A DNA stretch of 64,000 bases from Opisthocomus hoazin (GCF_030867145.1 NC_134415.1:21740417-21804416); one strand, 5' to 3'; counted from the first letter of the stretch, positions 38,237-50,995 are shown. Notes: generated from the letters alone by a model not told the origin. Program-made: numbers and translations.

Positions 38237-38741
38237 GTCCTTGCCCCGGGTGCTTCCTGGGGCACAGGCTTTCTAAGAAGAGGTGCAATGTTGTGATGAG
38301 GGTGCTGTTCACATCTCTGCTCTCTCCGTGCTGCTTTTCGTCCCTGCCTGTTGTGCCAGTGCGTGCCAGTCCCCCCAGCCAGAGGGTGCCCAGCTGTGCC
38401 ATGCAGCTGTCATGGTGGGGCAGGAGGTGAGGGCATCCCCGTACCAGCTGCACCCTTGTACAGGAAGGCCTCTACCGGCCGCTCCCACATCAGCTGGAGA
38501 GGCGACGTGTCTGCCGACTGGCCCATTGCGTGTGGCTTGCTGCCCTCGCAGCTGCGTGGAAGCCGTGAGACTCTGTCCCATCCTCCCCCCGTGCACCCCA
38601 GGGAGGATGTGCGTGCCTGGGGGGTGCTTGCGGGCCTGTGGCTCCCCCCTGTGCTGCTGAACAGAGCGGCCATTCTTCAGGTCGGGGCACGTGCCGCCTC
38701 CGGAGGGGCAGAACACAGACTGCGCCGAAGCAGAGAACATG
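38237..38741. other. GC-rich spacer between two CR1 copies
   Basis: A G+C-rich stretch with open frames in five of six frames, the expected result of low AT content. I recognise no protein in any frame. It may be single-copy DNA or part of an unrecognised repeat. Confidence 0.4.
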
Positions 38742-39167
38742 TCTAGAGAACAAGCTGTATAAGGAGCAGCTGAGGGAGCTGCGACTGTTTAGTCTGGAGA
38801 AGAGGAGGCTGAGGGGAGACCTTCTTGCTCTCTACAACTACCTGAAAGGAGGTTGTAGTGAGGTGGGTGTTGGTCTCTTCTCCCTAGTAACTAGCGATTG
38901 GACAAGAGGCAATGGCCTCAAGTTGCATCAGGGGAGGTTTAGATTGGATATTGGATATTAGGAAAAATTTCTTTACTGAAAGAGTGGTCAGATGTTGGAA
39001 CAGGCTGCCCAGGTAGGTGGTAGAGTCACCATCCCTGGAGTTGTTCAAAAAACATGTAGATATGGCACCTCAGGACATGGTTTAGCAGACATGATGGTGT
39101 TGGGTTGACGGTTGGACTTCATGATCTTAGAGGTCTTTTCCAACATTAATGAGTCTGTGATTCTATG
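38742..39167 (+). mobile_element. CR1 LINE fragment, forward orientation
   Basis: It starts near AGAACAAGCTGTATAAGGAGC and carries the end of the CR1 second frame ([20 protein letters not shown], then a FFTERVVRCWNRLP-like segment across frameshifts). It then runs into the 3' UTR, ending CAACATTAATGAGTCTGTGATTCTATG. It lies about 500 bases from an oppositely oriented CR1 tail, with a GC-rich spacer between. Confidence 0.93.
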
Positions 39168-42100
39168 AAAACAAGAGACAAGCTGGGAGGTGTAGTGGGA
39201 TGGTGAAGGCCGTGCTCCCTCGCTTTGAGGAGCACCATCATCCTTTTCCATTGCTCCTCTTGTATGGCTCTAAATGATATTCCACCTTCCACCTTTAAAC
39301 TTGCTTGAACATGCGTTGCCATGTCACCCACTTTTCACCCACACGCTCCAGTTTGTGAGCTTCCCCTCACAGTAGTCCCTGCGACATGACTTACCTCTTT
39401 TCGGCAGAAGGTAGTTTGTCTTAGGGGAGTATTTGTTAAACGCGATACAGTCTTGAATTAATATCTGACATAAGCATTGCTAAGGAAAATGGATCCCACC
39501 TATTGTGCAGTAGGTATAATGGGTCTTCTTAAACAGCATGGTTTGGGAATAACCCAAATCCTTAATTAACTCTGTCTTTCTATGCCAAACCCAAGCTGCT
39601 CAGGCAGTTTTATTCTTTTCCCATGTCTGGGAGGCAGTACAGTATTTAAAGACTTCAGTAAAGCTACATGTTGATTTTTAATAACACTCGTGTCTTGAGG
39701 CTGATTGTGGGGGATTGCTCTCTATCATTAGTCAGTCATCTTATTTAAGCTTACTAACCAGTTTGTTGTCAAAAATATCTCTGCTTTGGAAGAAATCTGA
39801 CACCTTTTTATTTCTTTAACAGATTAGTTTGCTTTCCCTCAGTTCCTGTGTGAAGGGAGTCTGCCACCCTGGAACCAAGCTCCCGTTTGAAACAGCTAGC
39901 GTATACCTATGAAGTATTCATGAAAGGATTCAGGCTTTTTGTTTGTTCTTTAATTATTCCTAATTAAACATCAGAGGATCACTCAAGATAGTTGAAAGCT
40001 AAAATGCTTTTTTCTGCACAGAGCTCTCCACATCCAGTTATTTACCTGCCATGGTAGTGCTGAGGAGTGGCTCAGGTTTGTCTCTTATGAAGGAGAAAAA
40101 CAAAAGCACTTTCAAATGTCTGGTTTCTGTGGGTAGATGTAGGCACTGGTTAATATTCATGCACACGTGCTGTGGTTGTAGCAGCCATGAGACTGGTCCT
40201 GACCCACCATGGGCTCTGCCCCAGTCCTCCCATGTCTGTCTCTGCAGCCAGGCCAGGCTCCACCTGATACGGAGGGTGCTGCTACATGGTGGGTGTCTTT
40301 GCACCAGGACTGGGAAAGGCCAGGAGGTGAGCAGGCTTTCTCTGTCTTCTCGCCAGTGATGCTCCTCCATTCTCCTAGGAAAGTGCTGAAGGTTAGCCAG
40401 GCAGAGCCCATGGGGAGGTAGTGCTGGCCCCTGCTGTGGTGTGAGAAGTCTTCATCCCATCTCCATGGACTGGTTGGAGATAGGAGGTGACTTGATACCT
40501 CTGATTCCCTAAAGCCCCACTGACTCTCAGCTCAGAATGTAATAGCTGGTGTGTGAAGGACCTAAAGCTTCTGTCGTAGCCTGGGATATGTTGTCACAGG
40601 AGTGTGTTTCTTTTATAGGTGTATCCAGCATCTTTCAGACAACTCTGAACTACAGCTGAACCCTGTGTATTCATACTGCGCAGGTCTAGTAACACCCATA
40701 GTAATCCTGATGGTAAAAGTGGAGTGCTCTGTGACCTCCGAACTCTGCGATGTACTAGCCAGTTGTTCAGCAGATGGTCTGGGCTGCTACTTCAGGTGTT
40801 TAGAGGACAAAACAAGTCTTTCTCTGATTACCTTTACATGGTGACTACTATTTGCTTTCCAAGGCAAGAGTGGGATGAGGAATTGTGTGTGATGTTAAAA
40901 AAAACCACCCCCCCTAAAAAAACCTCAAAACAAAACAAAAAAACCCCAAACCTCAAGAATCAGCAAATTCAAGCCAGGAATATTTTGAGATTATGATTTC
41001 AAGTTTATCAGAGTTGTGTGTGGGTTGACAGTGTCGCCCTTTGTGGCACCGTCCCGTAATTGCGTGTATTCCCTTGTAAGTCTCTTTGGGCGTCTCTCTG
41101 TGCTCCCATTGACTCATGACAAAAAGCTCCACGGAGCACTGGCCAGTTTGCGTGGCAGCCTGGGACTGCTCTGTAACGAATCCCCAAGTGGGAATTTCCA
41201 TCTCCGCTTCTGGCTTCTGTCTCCTGCTGTGGATTATCCACATACGTGTGGCCCATGGTTTAGAGGGGGTAACGAACCAGGAAGGTCCCAGTGCCTACCC
41301 AGGTCCCAGACACGGGCGCATGGGGCACCGACTCCTCCGTGCGGGAGTGTGGTCAGCACAGCACAAACTCCCTCCTGGCTGCAGACAGGCATTTGCTCGC
41401 TGGGCCGCCCTAAGCCACTGACTTGAAGCATATGGAACGTATTTGTGACCCTACCAAAGCAATTAATAAGATTTTATTTCCATTTAAGCGTGTTCACAAA
41501 GCGGAAGGCACTGTGACTTCCTTACATCAACGTACAGCCCGAGCTCCTGTAAATTACAGGGATGTTGTAATAAGATGGCTTTCTGCCTTTAAGGTTTACC
41601 AGAAAACTTCTGTAATGCCATTTTTTGCTATTACTTGGAAACGGGAATTGAATAAGCAAAGAAAGACCATTATAACTGAGGTTTCAGAGGCTGTTCAGCT
41701 TGAAACAAAGGAATTTTTTCACATTCAACCTCATTAATCTGATTAGTGGGCTTGTAAAATGAAGCATGAAAATGAAAGGTGACATAGACACAAATTGATT
41801 GTACTAAAATCTACACAAACTGCTGCTTGGAAATGAAAGGATGACAGCCAGCTTCTCTGAGCTGTTTAAAGAGTTAAGTTTTCAAAGTAGCTCATTTTTT
41901 AGAGCCTGTAAATTTCTGTAGTGGCTAAGGGGAGACCCTAAGAAGCTAAAAAATAAAAATGAGTTGTTTTTTTTTTTAAACAGAGCAGAAAAAGCTGAAG
42001 ATGTAAGAAATTATCAGTATGTTGGGCAGGAACACACACATTATAAATGGGTAGAAATGGATGACAGTCTCCTTGTTTCCATTTTAAAAATGAAGAGAAT

Positions 42101-45100
42101 AGCTGGCATTATTTTCAAAAAGGCCTCTTTGTATCCTGCTGACTTGTGCCTTCAAATGCACTCCATCCTGTTTCCTTGGTTATTGCAAGAATACCTGTTT
42201 GGTTGGACTTTGGCTGGAGATCATGAAGGAGACAGAGTTTACCGACAGCGTTAGTTCAGTTACAGGCACCACACAGTGCAGGTACAGCCCAGTCTCCTGT
42301 ATCTAGCACTAGCTGTACAGCTACCACATACTATCTTTAAAATTCGGTTTTGAGTGCCTAGCTTTCTTCACAGAGCTTAGTCCCACAAGCCCATTATCTC
42401 TTTGGGTATGGACTGATTTAGTTCTGCGTACGTCTCATACTGGTGGTACAGATAAGATCCCAGAACTCCTTTTGCAATTGTATGGTCTGTATTTCCAACA
42501 AGAGCATCTGGAAAAGGATTTCTAAACGCTGTTGGACGGTGTGAAAAAGTGAGCAGGAAATGTTCATGCAGGAGGAGAATTCAGCATGTTGGTAGTGAGG
42601 AAAGGGTGGGCATGGCTGAGGGGTGCAGCAGACTGGGGAAGTATCTGATTGCTGTGAAAGGAGCTGTTGTGAGCGAGGGCTGCTGAGCACAAGTGTGCTT
42701 GGGGGACCTTCAGTGCTGCCTTTGGTCCTCACAAGCTGCTGCCATCACGCCGTTACTCACGGGGAAGAGCAGGGCAGGACACGAGCATAGTGGTGTGCTA
42801 TGCTGTTGCCCTTCGGGCAGTGGAGCTCAGGGGTCTAGTGTGAAAGTGGAAGGCATGGTTTTTGGGAAGCTTCCTGGGGCAGTTTCCTGTGAAGCAGCTT
42901 TTGCCAGGCCTGGTGTTGCTCTGTAATGTATTTCCATTGTATTTGTGTAGTACAAAGTATTTCCATGAACCACGGAAGTAACGCATTGCCAGGCTTATCT
43001 ACGCGCTTGCTCCATATGTAAGTGGAGGGGAACAGTCACCCCCTCAGCAACTGGTTTGTCGCCTAGGCTTTGCAGACACATGGGATTTATTTCCTTGGCA
43101 TGAGTCAGGACATGATTTTGTCTGTAAGACTCAAAATACTTTTTGAGCAATTTCCATGGAAAGGAGGCACGATGCGGGGAAGAGGAAAGGGGAGGAGGGA
43201 GGATCGCTTCTTTCTGTTTTCTTGGAAACGTTCTGGGATATGGCTCAGCAGGAGACAGCAGGAGCATCTCCTGCTCTCCAAGGTGGCTTTTTGAGACCCA
43301 CTCTAAACGTACCCACCAGGGAAAGCGTGCTCCTGGTAGGTTTTGAAGAGGACCCGTTCTGAGCAGGTTTCAGGACAAGCCTTCTGAGTACGCCCAGCAT
43401 GGCAGTCTGCCGGTCAGAGGCACCTGTTATGGTTCTTCAGCAGTGTTTATAGTTTTCAGCACAGGTTTGTGGAGTTTGTGCACTGAACAGGACAGAAGAA
43501 ATCTTGGACGAGCGAAATCTTATTTAGCTCTGTGTGTTTCTAATACAAAACCTCAGCGCAAACAAACCCTGCCCAGCAGGGACTGGGTTGCAGAAAGAAC
43601 AACGCGAGCACTGTTGACTTGAACGCTCTCTGTCTTTCCAATGAAGTTAAATGAGTTCCAGGTATTTCGTTCCTTCCTGGTTCCTCTGCTGGTTACCCAG
43701 ACGAGTATTTTAGTGACTTTCATTTTTTTCTAAGGATGATGCTTTCTTGGTTTTGCATGGGGGGAGGGAGGATGTGTAATAGGGGAGGTTGAAGAAGTCA
43801 CTCTAAAAATGAAAGCACAAGTTAAAGTGTTTATTCAGTATATTAAGATATAATTGATGGTTGCAAAAGGCACGGGTTTGTCTCCACTTTTCAGAGTGCT
43901 TGGGTGCCTTTGCACAGACTTTGCTTGCTGTGGATCTGGGAAAGGCAGAATGTGGTGCTAGATAAGAGCGAACCCAGCACAAAGTTGTTCAAGGTGTTGC
44001 CTATCGTTAAACAGAATCTTCTCTGCAGAAGAGCGGTTTTGAGAGGGAAAAGGAAGGTTGACCAAAAATTAAAGTATTCAGTGTTGGTGTGTCCTTTCTC
44101 TTTGAGATTTCTGCAGTGATCAGACAGGCCTTAAAAGAGATGATACTGTGCACTCCAAAACCTGCTTTTAAACAAACTGAAGTTGTGAACCGCAGGCTGT
44201 GTTAAAAGGTGTAAATACACTAAAAACTACAAGCATCTCTGTGGTTGAGCAAGGCACAGAAAAGTTCATCTTGATGTTTGCAGTTGCAGTTCAAATGAAG
44301 GAGAGTAACCGGCTTTCCCAGTAGGCTTCCATTGGTTTGCTTTCTGTCAACTGGGCTTTGGCGGCTGCAGTTAAGGACAGCACTATCTGTGTAAGGCGAC
44401 AGACACAATTAGTATCGCCTGCTCTTCCAGGAAAAAAGCCAATAGATGTCATGCGGCGTGTCTAAAAATGGACGGTGATGACATCCATTTTATGCTTCGT
44501 TTGATCCCGTGTGATATTGTTGTGGTGCTGCTGCGTGGAGGAGGGGTAGAATTAAAATTATGTATGCATTTGTGTTGATCATAAGGCTTATCGTATGAGG
44601 CAACTTTTGCGGTTTGCCACTTTGAAGTTCAAGCAACTTCTGCTACAAAATAATGCCCCAGGGAGCTGTGGGCTTCGATCTGGGGTTTTGGCAGTTTTGG
44701 GTTTTTTGGATTTGTCCTTACCCCTTCCATCTCAAATTTGGCCTTTACCAACATCTTGTGAAAAAGAGAGCGAGAGTTTCAAGCTGCTGGGTTTTTTCAC
44801 TAGAGAATCTAAAATAAAATGCAGTTGCGCATAAACAGTTTTAACTGGGAAAATGCATCCGTGTCAATGTCTTTAGAAAGAGCTTTTTTCTGGAAAACTC
44901 TGCTGAAGTGGTGTTGTGATCGCTTTACTGTCGCTCTCTCCGGTGGACATACGAGTGGGTTTGAGTTTGCCTGCAGGAGTGCAAACCTTCGATTTTTCTG
45001 ACTTACGGGTTATAACTGGACGGAGATCCTCGTGGGCCACTCTCTTCTGGGGCACCCCGGGGTTCTCCAAGTTGTGAACAGCCCAACTCTGGAGTGAGTG

Positions 45101-47078
45101 CATTAAGAATTGCCCGGGGCTGAAAATACCAAGGGATAAGCTGGACTCGGAAATCGCACCCCAAGTGAGCCTGTCGGTGTCCGTCAAGCATTTAGCAGCA
45201 TCTGGAAGTGCTCTAACACGTGTATGCGCCTCTCTCTATCTCAGGCTTAATTTTTGTCCTGAAAACACAATTACTGGTACAGGGAGAAGGTTTGGGGAAC
45301 TGCAAATACAGATTCTCTTCCCACTAGTGTTAGCTCTGTGGTGCTGATAGAGCTAAAAGAGCAGACCCATACTGCTCCTCTTATGGCTGGGAAGTTGTTC
45401 TGGCTTTGCAGACGAAGTTCAGCCATCCCGGGAAATTGCTCAGCTCTGCTCTCATTTCTAAAACTGCAGGAGAAACTGTATCTGCTTCTGAAATTTGTGA
45501 GAATTTTGCTTCAGGCACACTGTCAAGGGGATGATGGAAGAGATATACGGTCTGTGAGCCAGCAGGACCTTTTTCATCCATACCCCACCATTGCTTGCTG
45601 GAGTAGCAAATGGAAACAGCCCTCTAATAGCTGAGGAAAATGTTTGAGCTGAAGTGGTGGTGGTGTTGCAGTTCTCAGGGGGATGCACTAGCTTCCTGTG
45701 GCTTGGAGCATTAAATCTGCTTTCATGTCAGGGCAAGAACTGGTCTGTCCTGCCCAGCAGCTAGAGTGGGAATAGGGTTTGGACATTTTCAACTTGAGCT
45801 GAGGGTTTGGGCAAAAAGGGCTGGGCATCTGGCGGAGAGTCCTATCAAACAGACAGCCAAGGCAAGGACATGACCAGGGAGACCCTATACCAGAAGTCCC
45901 TGAATCCATGCTGAAAAATGCTGCCTGCAATGAGGGACATGTAGAGATGGGACAGGCTGGAGCAGGTGCGTCAGGAGGGCAAGGTGAGCCCGGGGAGGGT
46001 GGCATGAAGCAGAAACCAGGATGATGAAACCACGCAGACCTAGGTGAAGACTGGGAGATTGGGAGAAATGTCATCAGAATTGAGGAAAGGCTGGGAATCA
46101 AGACTAAGCAATAAAGGTTGCTTGCTCCAGCCAAGACACATGTTCAGCTGTTGAGAGGCTAGAGGACTTTCAATGTTTGATGGATGAACAAGCCATCAAG
46201 CTGCTGGTCCTGTGTTGCTGCGGTTTATCCAGGACCTTCAGTCCTCCTGGAACTACGTGCTGGAGAGTGATGCCAATAGGCCTGGAGGAGGCAAGGGTTG
46301 AGGTAGACTTCTTCTGCCACAAGAGACTTTGCTGTTGGTTTGCCTTTGCCAGTGCTGTGGGGAGACAGAGCGTCGGTCACTCAAGCTGGTGGTGCAACAC
46401 CTTTTCTTGCAAAACCCAGCCAGTGGCAGTCCTTCAAAGACCAACAGCCAGACCTCAAATCATTAGCTGAAAAAATCATATAATTTTTCAAAGTATACCT
46501 GAGGGGAGTTCACTCTGGTTTTCTGGTGCTTATGACTTTGAGGCTTTATCTTGCCAGTGTGGTCTGCAATTCCAAGCTCTAAACACAGACTTGTCAAGTG
46601 GTGAGTTTGGGGGTGTTGCTTATTTTCCTTTTTTTAATGAAGCCAAGGGCTGTTGTGTTTTTTGAGATGCAACCCAAGTTTCGGCAGCCCTTGCAGCTGC
46701 TGCGGTAGAGGTGCAGCCATTTCCCCAGCAGATAGCACACGACGGGGTGACGCAGCTGCTGTTGACCCCCGGGGCCTGCCACTGTCCAGTGGCAAAGGCA
46801 GCAGTAGCTGGTGCTGGCTGGCTTGCAAGTGGTCTTTGGAAGCCAGGTTCACGAATGTGCGTCTGTTCCCTAATGAGACACCTTAACCCCGTTGCTGAGA
46901 GGTGTGCCTGAAGAGAATTAAGCAACTCCTTGATTACAGGAATTTAGGACTTCTTCAAGGAAGATGTTCCATTCGTGACCTGCAGCTCATCTCAAGCTGC
47001 CAAAACTGCAGGCTGGCTTTCAGACAAAAGAAATGTTGGTGGTATTTCCAAACTGAGTAGCCAAGGTTTTTCTCACTC

Positions 47079-47100
47079 TTTTTTTTTTTTTTTTTTTTTT
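47079..47100. repeat. Poly(T) run, 22 bases
   Basis: An uninterrupted T run following CTCACTC, and so poly(A) on the - strand. The DNA to its right did not match a known retroposed gene. Confidence 0.9.
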
Positions 47101-47426
47101 AATTTGAAGCCATTTTTCATGTGAACACCCAAAAATGGGGTACGTACCAGTTGCTAGAGCCTTCCTATGGTGCTTTTGTAGCTTCAGTTGACTACGGAAA
47201 GCAACAGCAATGAACAGAGCCCCTGGGACAGGGAATCCCCGCCTGCCTTCCCTGCGGGCGAGGGCGCACTCCCAGGCGGCTGTGGTGCTGTGTGTTGGCT
47301 TGCGTCGAGGGAGCAGAACCTGGGACATGTGACAGGTTTTGTTGCCCTAAGAAACTATTTTTAAGGATTTACTTTTTTCTTAGAAATTGTTTCTTCCTGT
47401 CTTGGGAAGCCAATAATAAGAGAACT

Positions 47427-47445
47427 GGGGGGGGGGGGGGGGGGG
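47427..47445 (+). repeat. Poly(G) run, 19 bases
   Basis: Nineteen consecutive G residues. Such a run can fold as a G-quadruplex and is prone to length variation and sequencing error, so its exact length should be treated as approximate. Confidence 0.85.
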
Positions 47446-48483
47446 AAACACAAAGAAAATAATGGTGTTTGTTCAAGTGTAGGTGGCTATTTCCAGTTCT
47501 CCACTGTAGCTCTTAAAAAATATCTGGCATGTCTGTGAATAGCTTTATGAAGCTCCTAAGGGAGAAGTAACAGACGAAACCTTCACCCCCTCGAAGTGCA
47601 GCAGTTGTGCTTTCCCGTGCTCTGCCTACTGCCACAAGCAAGTGTGATGAACCACCTACTGTCTGCAGATCTCAGTCTCGCTTAGGTGCTGGTGTCTTGA
47701 TGGAAAAGATAGTTGGACTTTATTCAAAGTCATCTGGCCTTTTTTTTTTTTTTAGTCTTATTAGTAATTATGATAATATGTATATACACATACAGCACGA
47801 TGTCGAGAATTCCCTACAGTATTTTGTTGTGGCTGGTCAGTATACAGCGTGAATCTTACCTGCGTGAAAGCCATGGTCTAGTAAAAATGTTGGTGTGATT
47901 ATTTTGAAAAGACAAGAGACTCAAAATCAGCCAGAGACTGAGTCCAGCCCCAGTTGCGAGCATTTGGCGAAACCGCCCGGCTTTGGGAGAACACAGAGAG
48001 TGTTGAACAACCAAGTTGTGATCGGTTCTGTCTGTGCTGCTGGAGGTCCAAGATGTGACACCAAGAAACGGTGCTTTTAGGCAGTGAAAGATAATGTACA
48101 CTTAATTTTAAGCACTTCTGCTGGTCTACTCGGGGCAGGGGGAGGAAAATCTACATTTTTTAAAAGTTGTAATAAACCCCTGTTCAGCAGAACAAAGCTC
48201 AGCTAGGTATTCTGTTTCTGGCCAGGATCTGGTTCTTTTGGGTACATAAATTGCAACATCAGGGCTCAGCTATCCAGGCCATTCATATGCATAAGGGAAA
48301 AGTCACTATAACTCATTAATATGAGATGTGTTTAGCTGTAGTAGAAAGGAGGTGGCGGAAGCTGAAGGCGCTACTAGTGCGTGCCTTAAGCTACTTGAGT
48401 ATGGCAGTGGTGAATGCTTGAAGCTCTGCAGAATGCCAGTGGGATACCCCAAAAAATAGTGCCTGGCAGCAGTAGTTTACAGT

Positions 48484-48798
48484 AGCAGTTAGCAACGATA
48501 ACCTTTAAAAGACAGGCATCGATCTAAACACATTAATCTCTGCTTAAGCGACTTTTTTTTTAACCCTCAGCTGGATAAAGACAGGACATGCTGAGTCAGA
48601 CTTTGTGCGAGTGCCCCGGAGTGCAATGGGATGCTATAAAAGGGAGGGCAGGGGGCACACACTCTTTGCTCGTCACTCACAACAGATTTAGCAGCGAAGA
48701 GTTGTTTTGTACCCTGCAGAAAATTTGGTGACTTTAGTCTTTAGTGAGTGACAAGCAAATAGTAATGACAAGCAGTTAGCAATGATAACCTTTCAAAG
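48484..48798 (+). repeat. 28-base direct repeat pair with GATA core
   Basis: The copies at 48484-48511 and 48771-48798 agree at 26 of 28 positions, sharing AGCAGTTAGCAA and GATAACCTTT. They are 287 bases apart and bracket the NF-E2-like site and the TATA box. The second copy contains TGATAA, a good GATA-factor site. The first has CGATAA, which is weaker. Confidence 0.8.
48589..48670 (+). promoter_or_regulatory. TATA promoter-like region with NF-E2/MARE site
   Basis: TGCTGAGTCA at 48589-48598 is a perfect NF-E2-type (AP-1-extended, Maf-recognition) site. TATAAAAG at 48635-48642 is a good TATA box, followed by GC-rich sequence and a plausible start near 48665. A splice-donor-like AGAGG|GTAAGC follows at about 48820. 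The arrangement would drive transcription on the + strand, toward and antisense to the EPAS1 3' end, 600 bases away. An LTR promoter is the main alternative, but no LTR ends were found. Motif-based only. Confidence 0.45.
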
Positions 48799-49287
48799 TG
48801 CCCCACAGCCCAGCCAGAGGGTAAGCACGCATTAAGAATCTCATTTCTGAATACGTCTGTCCTCCTAGAGAGCATGCTCAGCGTTACTACACCGGCAAAA
48901 CTGGCCCTTTCTGTAGGGAAAAGGACAGGCACATTGCACAGCAGCACTGGGCGTGGATGGGGGAAAGCCCCGTTTGTTATTCACGGGCTTGTCAGGACTG
49001 CCAGAAGAGGATGGCTTATGTTACTGCCACAAAAACAGAACTGCGGCAACTGAGACTCTAAAATGTGGTTTTGTCACCTAAATTTTCAGAAACACGCTTC
49101 CAAAGTTGAAGCAGCACCCCAAAGCACACAGCGTGTTTCCGAGGGGCGAGCTGCAGGGCATTAACTCTCCCGCCGAGGCAGGCTCGGTACACGCTACAAA
49201 AAGCTTGGTGGGTACAGACCCCTGGCTGGCTCTCAGAGATGGGGAACTGTTGTTTGTTCTTTCATTCTTCAAAGATCAATGCAAACC

Positions 49288-49293
49288 TTTATT
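49288..49293 (-). terminator. EPAS1: EPAS1 distal polyadenylation signal
   Basis: AATAAA on the - strand (TTTATT on +), at the end of the long AT-rich block that follows the EPAS1 stop codon. Base composition changes to mixed on the far side, which fits the end of the transcript. Upstream hexamers make alternative ends possible. Confidence 0.6.
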
Positions 49294-50970
49294 TTCTATA
49301 AATAATTTAATAAATACTTTTGTTTTACAATAATACAACAAATAACAAATTCATAGCAAATGAGTCACAAAGAATTTAGGATCAGTATACTTTAATAAGG
49401 TATCAGTGTCAAAATACATTTCCTTATCAAGTTAAAGTTCCCATACAGTTATAATATTGTCAATAAGAATTCAGCAATATAGATTATGAAATAATTATGA
49501 TAAAAAGAATGATTAATATTAAGACATGGAATATTTTTTCAGAGTGTTTTAGTAAACTGTTAGGATATAATATTTTTAATGCTGAAACTACACAAACAAG
49601 AAACAGAAGAGCCGTATTCAAGTGTCTTTAATCCTTGAAGCCTTTAAGTCCTTGCCACTGCAAATTTGTCAAATCTGTCTTGCCAATTTTGATGCTTACA
49701 ATGTATTTTTTCCACGCAGTAATAACTTCACTTTAGGAGTAGATTATTTTTGGTAATAAACTCTTGACAGATTGCCTACAATAGGGACTATCACCATTTT
49801 TTACATTATGTACCAATAATATAAGATCTTCAGCTTTTCTAAGTATGCGTGGTTAAGACCCACTTAACACAGCGAACTCTGAAGTGCTCAGTGAACCCAA
49901 GGCTCCCTCTCTGGAAGTGTCAGTGCATGATATAAAGCAATTTCATAAACCAGGCTTCAGCAGAATCAGAAGTCCCAACCAGATCTTTGTTCTAAGTGTC
50001 TGGGCCAGATTTTTACCTTTTGTACATTGCCACTGTTCCATTTTCTTCCATGAAGCTACAATGATTTATACCAGCAGAGGAAACAAGATGATACATCCCA
50101 ACATATATCTAGGTCTGTATGTATTTTTAAGTCAGAACTGCTCACCTGCCTTTTATTACTTCAATATTTTTGCTGTTTAAGTATTTTGTAATTTAAACTT
50201 TCAAATCCCTTTGCCTTTGAAAGCATTCAAAGCCTTATTTTTTTAAAATACGTGCATGACAACTAATGATAGTTGGAAAGGAGCTCTGAAAATGTCTGGC
50301 TGCGTTTTAATGACATTTCAGCTACTGATTAATGTAATGTAAGTACAAATGATAGAGACCTGCCTGCCAGCTATTATTTCATCTCACTACACCATCCTTA
50401 ACTCTTTTTGAATACCTAAAACTGAGTTAGCCTAATACGCTGGGAAATACTACTATCAACTTTTAGATTTAACGATTCAACATTGCAATTCTATTGCTAG
50501 CTAGCACGTAAAATGAAAAAGGCTAACATTTTAATCAGAGGTGTTAGTACTGGCCGCTGGTCAGATTCCTGAAGTATCAGCAACACCACAACAAATACTA
50601 CTAGTCCTAGCAGAAACAGCTCTTAAAAGTTGTTGTGGCCTAGATATAGCGAAAGTACCAAGAGATGATTAACAACTGACCCAGAGAGAAACTAAAAAAA
50701 AAAATCTAAAAAAAAAAAAAAAAAATCTGTTTTGTGTAAAAAATAAAGAGAACAGCAAAGAACAAAACAAGAAACCCCAACGCAACGCAAACGAAAGCAC
50801 AGGTCTAAATCCTCCACTGGGGTAAACCTGCAGGCCAAACCAGGTTAAGGGAGCTGAGAACGTGGCTTGCTTCCGAGGAAAAAAGCTTACAATGTGCAAC
50901 TTTCACAGATACCCACAAACACTGCAGCTCACTATTCACATTTCTTTCAACAAAGAGTATAAAAAAATGC

Positions 50971-50995
50971 GGGGGGGGAGGGGGGGGGGGAGGGG
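50971..50995 (-). repeat. EPAS1: C-rich tract in EPAS1 3' UTR
   Basis: On the + strand there are G runs of 8, 11 and 4, separated by single A residues. In the EPAS1 mRNA this is CCCC-U-C11-U-C8, the type of pyrimidine tract bound by poly(rC)-binding proteins. The DNA + strand could form a G-quadruplex. Confidence 0.75.

Larger units (their letters stand above)
39168..48480. other. Gene desert, right part
   Basis: About 9 kb without a recognised gene. It contains homopolymers at 47079 and 47427 and many short unrelated open frames. The largest (45688-46134, - strand, 148 codons) is proline- and serine-rich with no recognisable domain. Confidence 0.5.

Noticed and set aside
38281..38753. Overlapping open frames between two CR1 copies
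   Set aside because: Open in nearly every frame because of high G+C. No recognisable domain.
45688..46134. 148-codon - strand frame rich in proline and serine
   Set aside because: No domain, no splice context, composition-driven.
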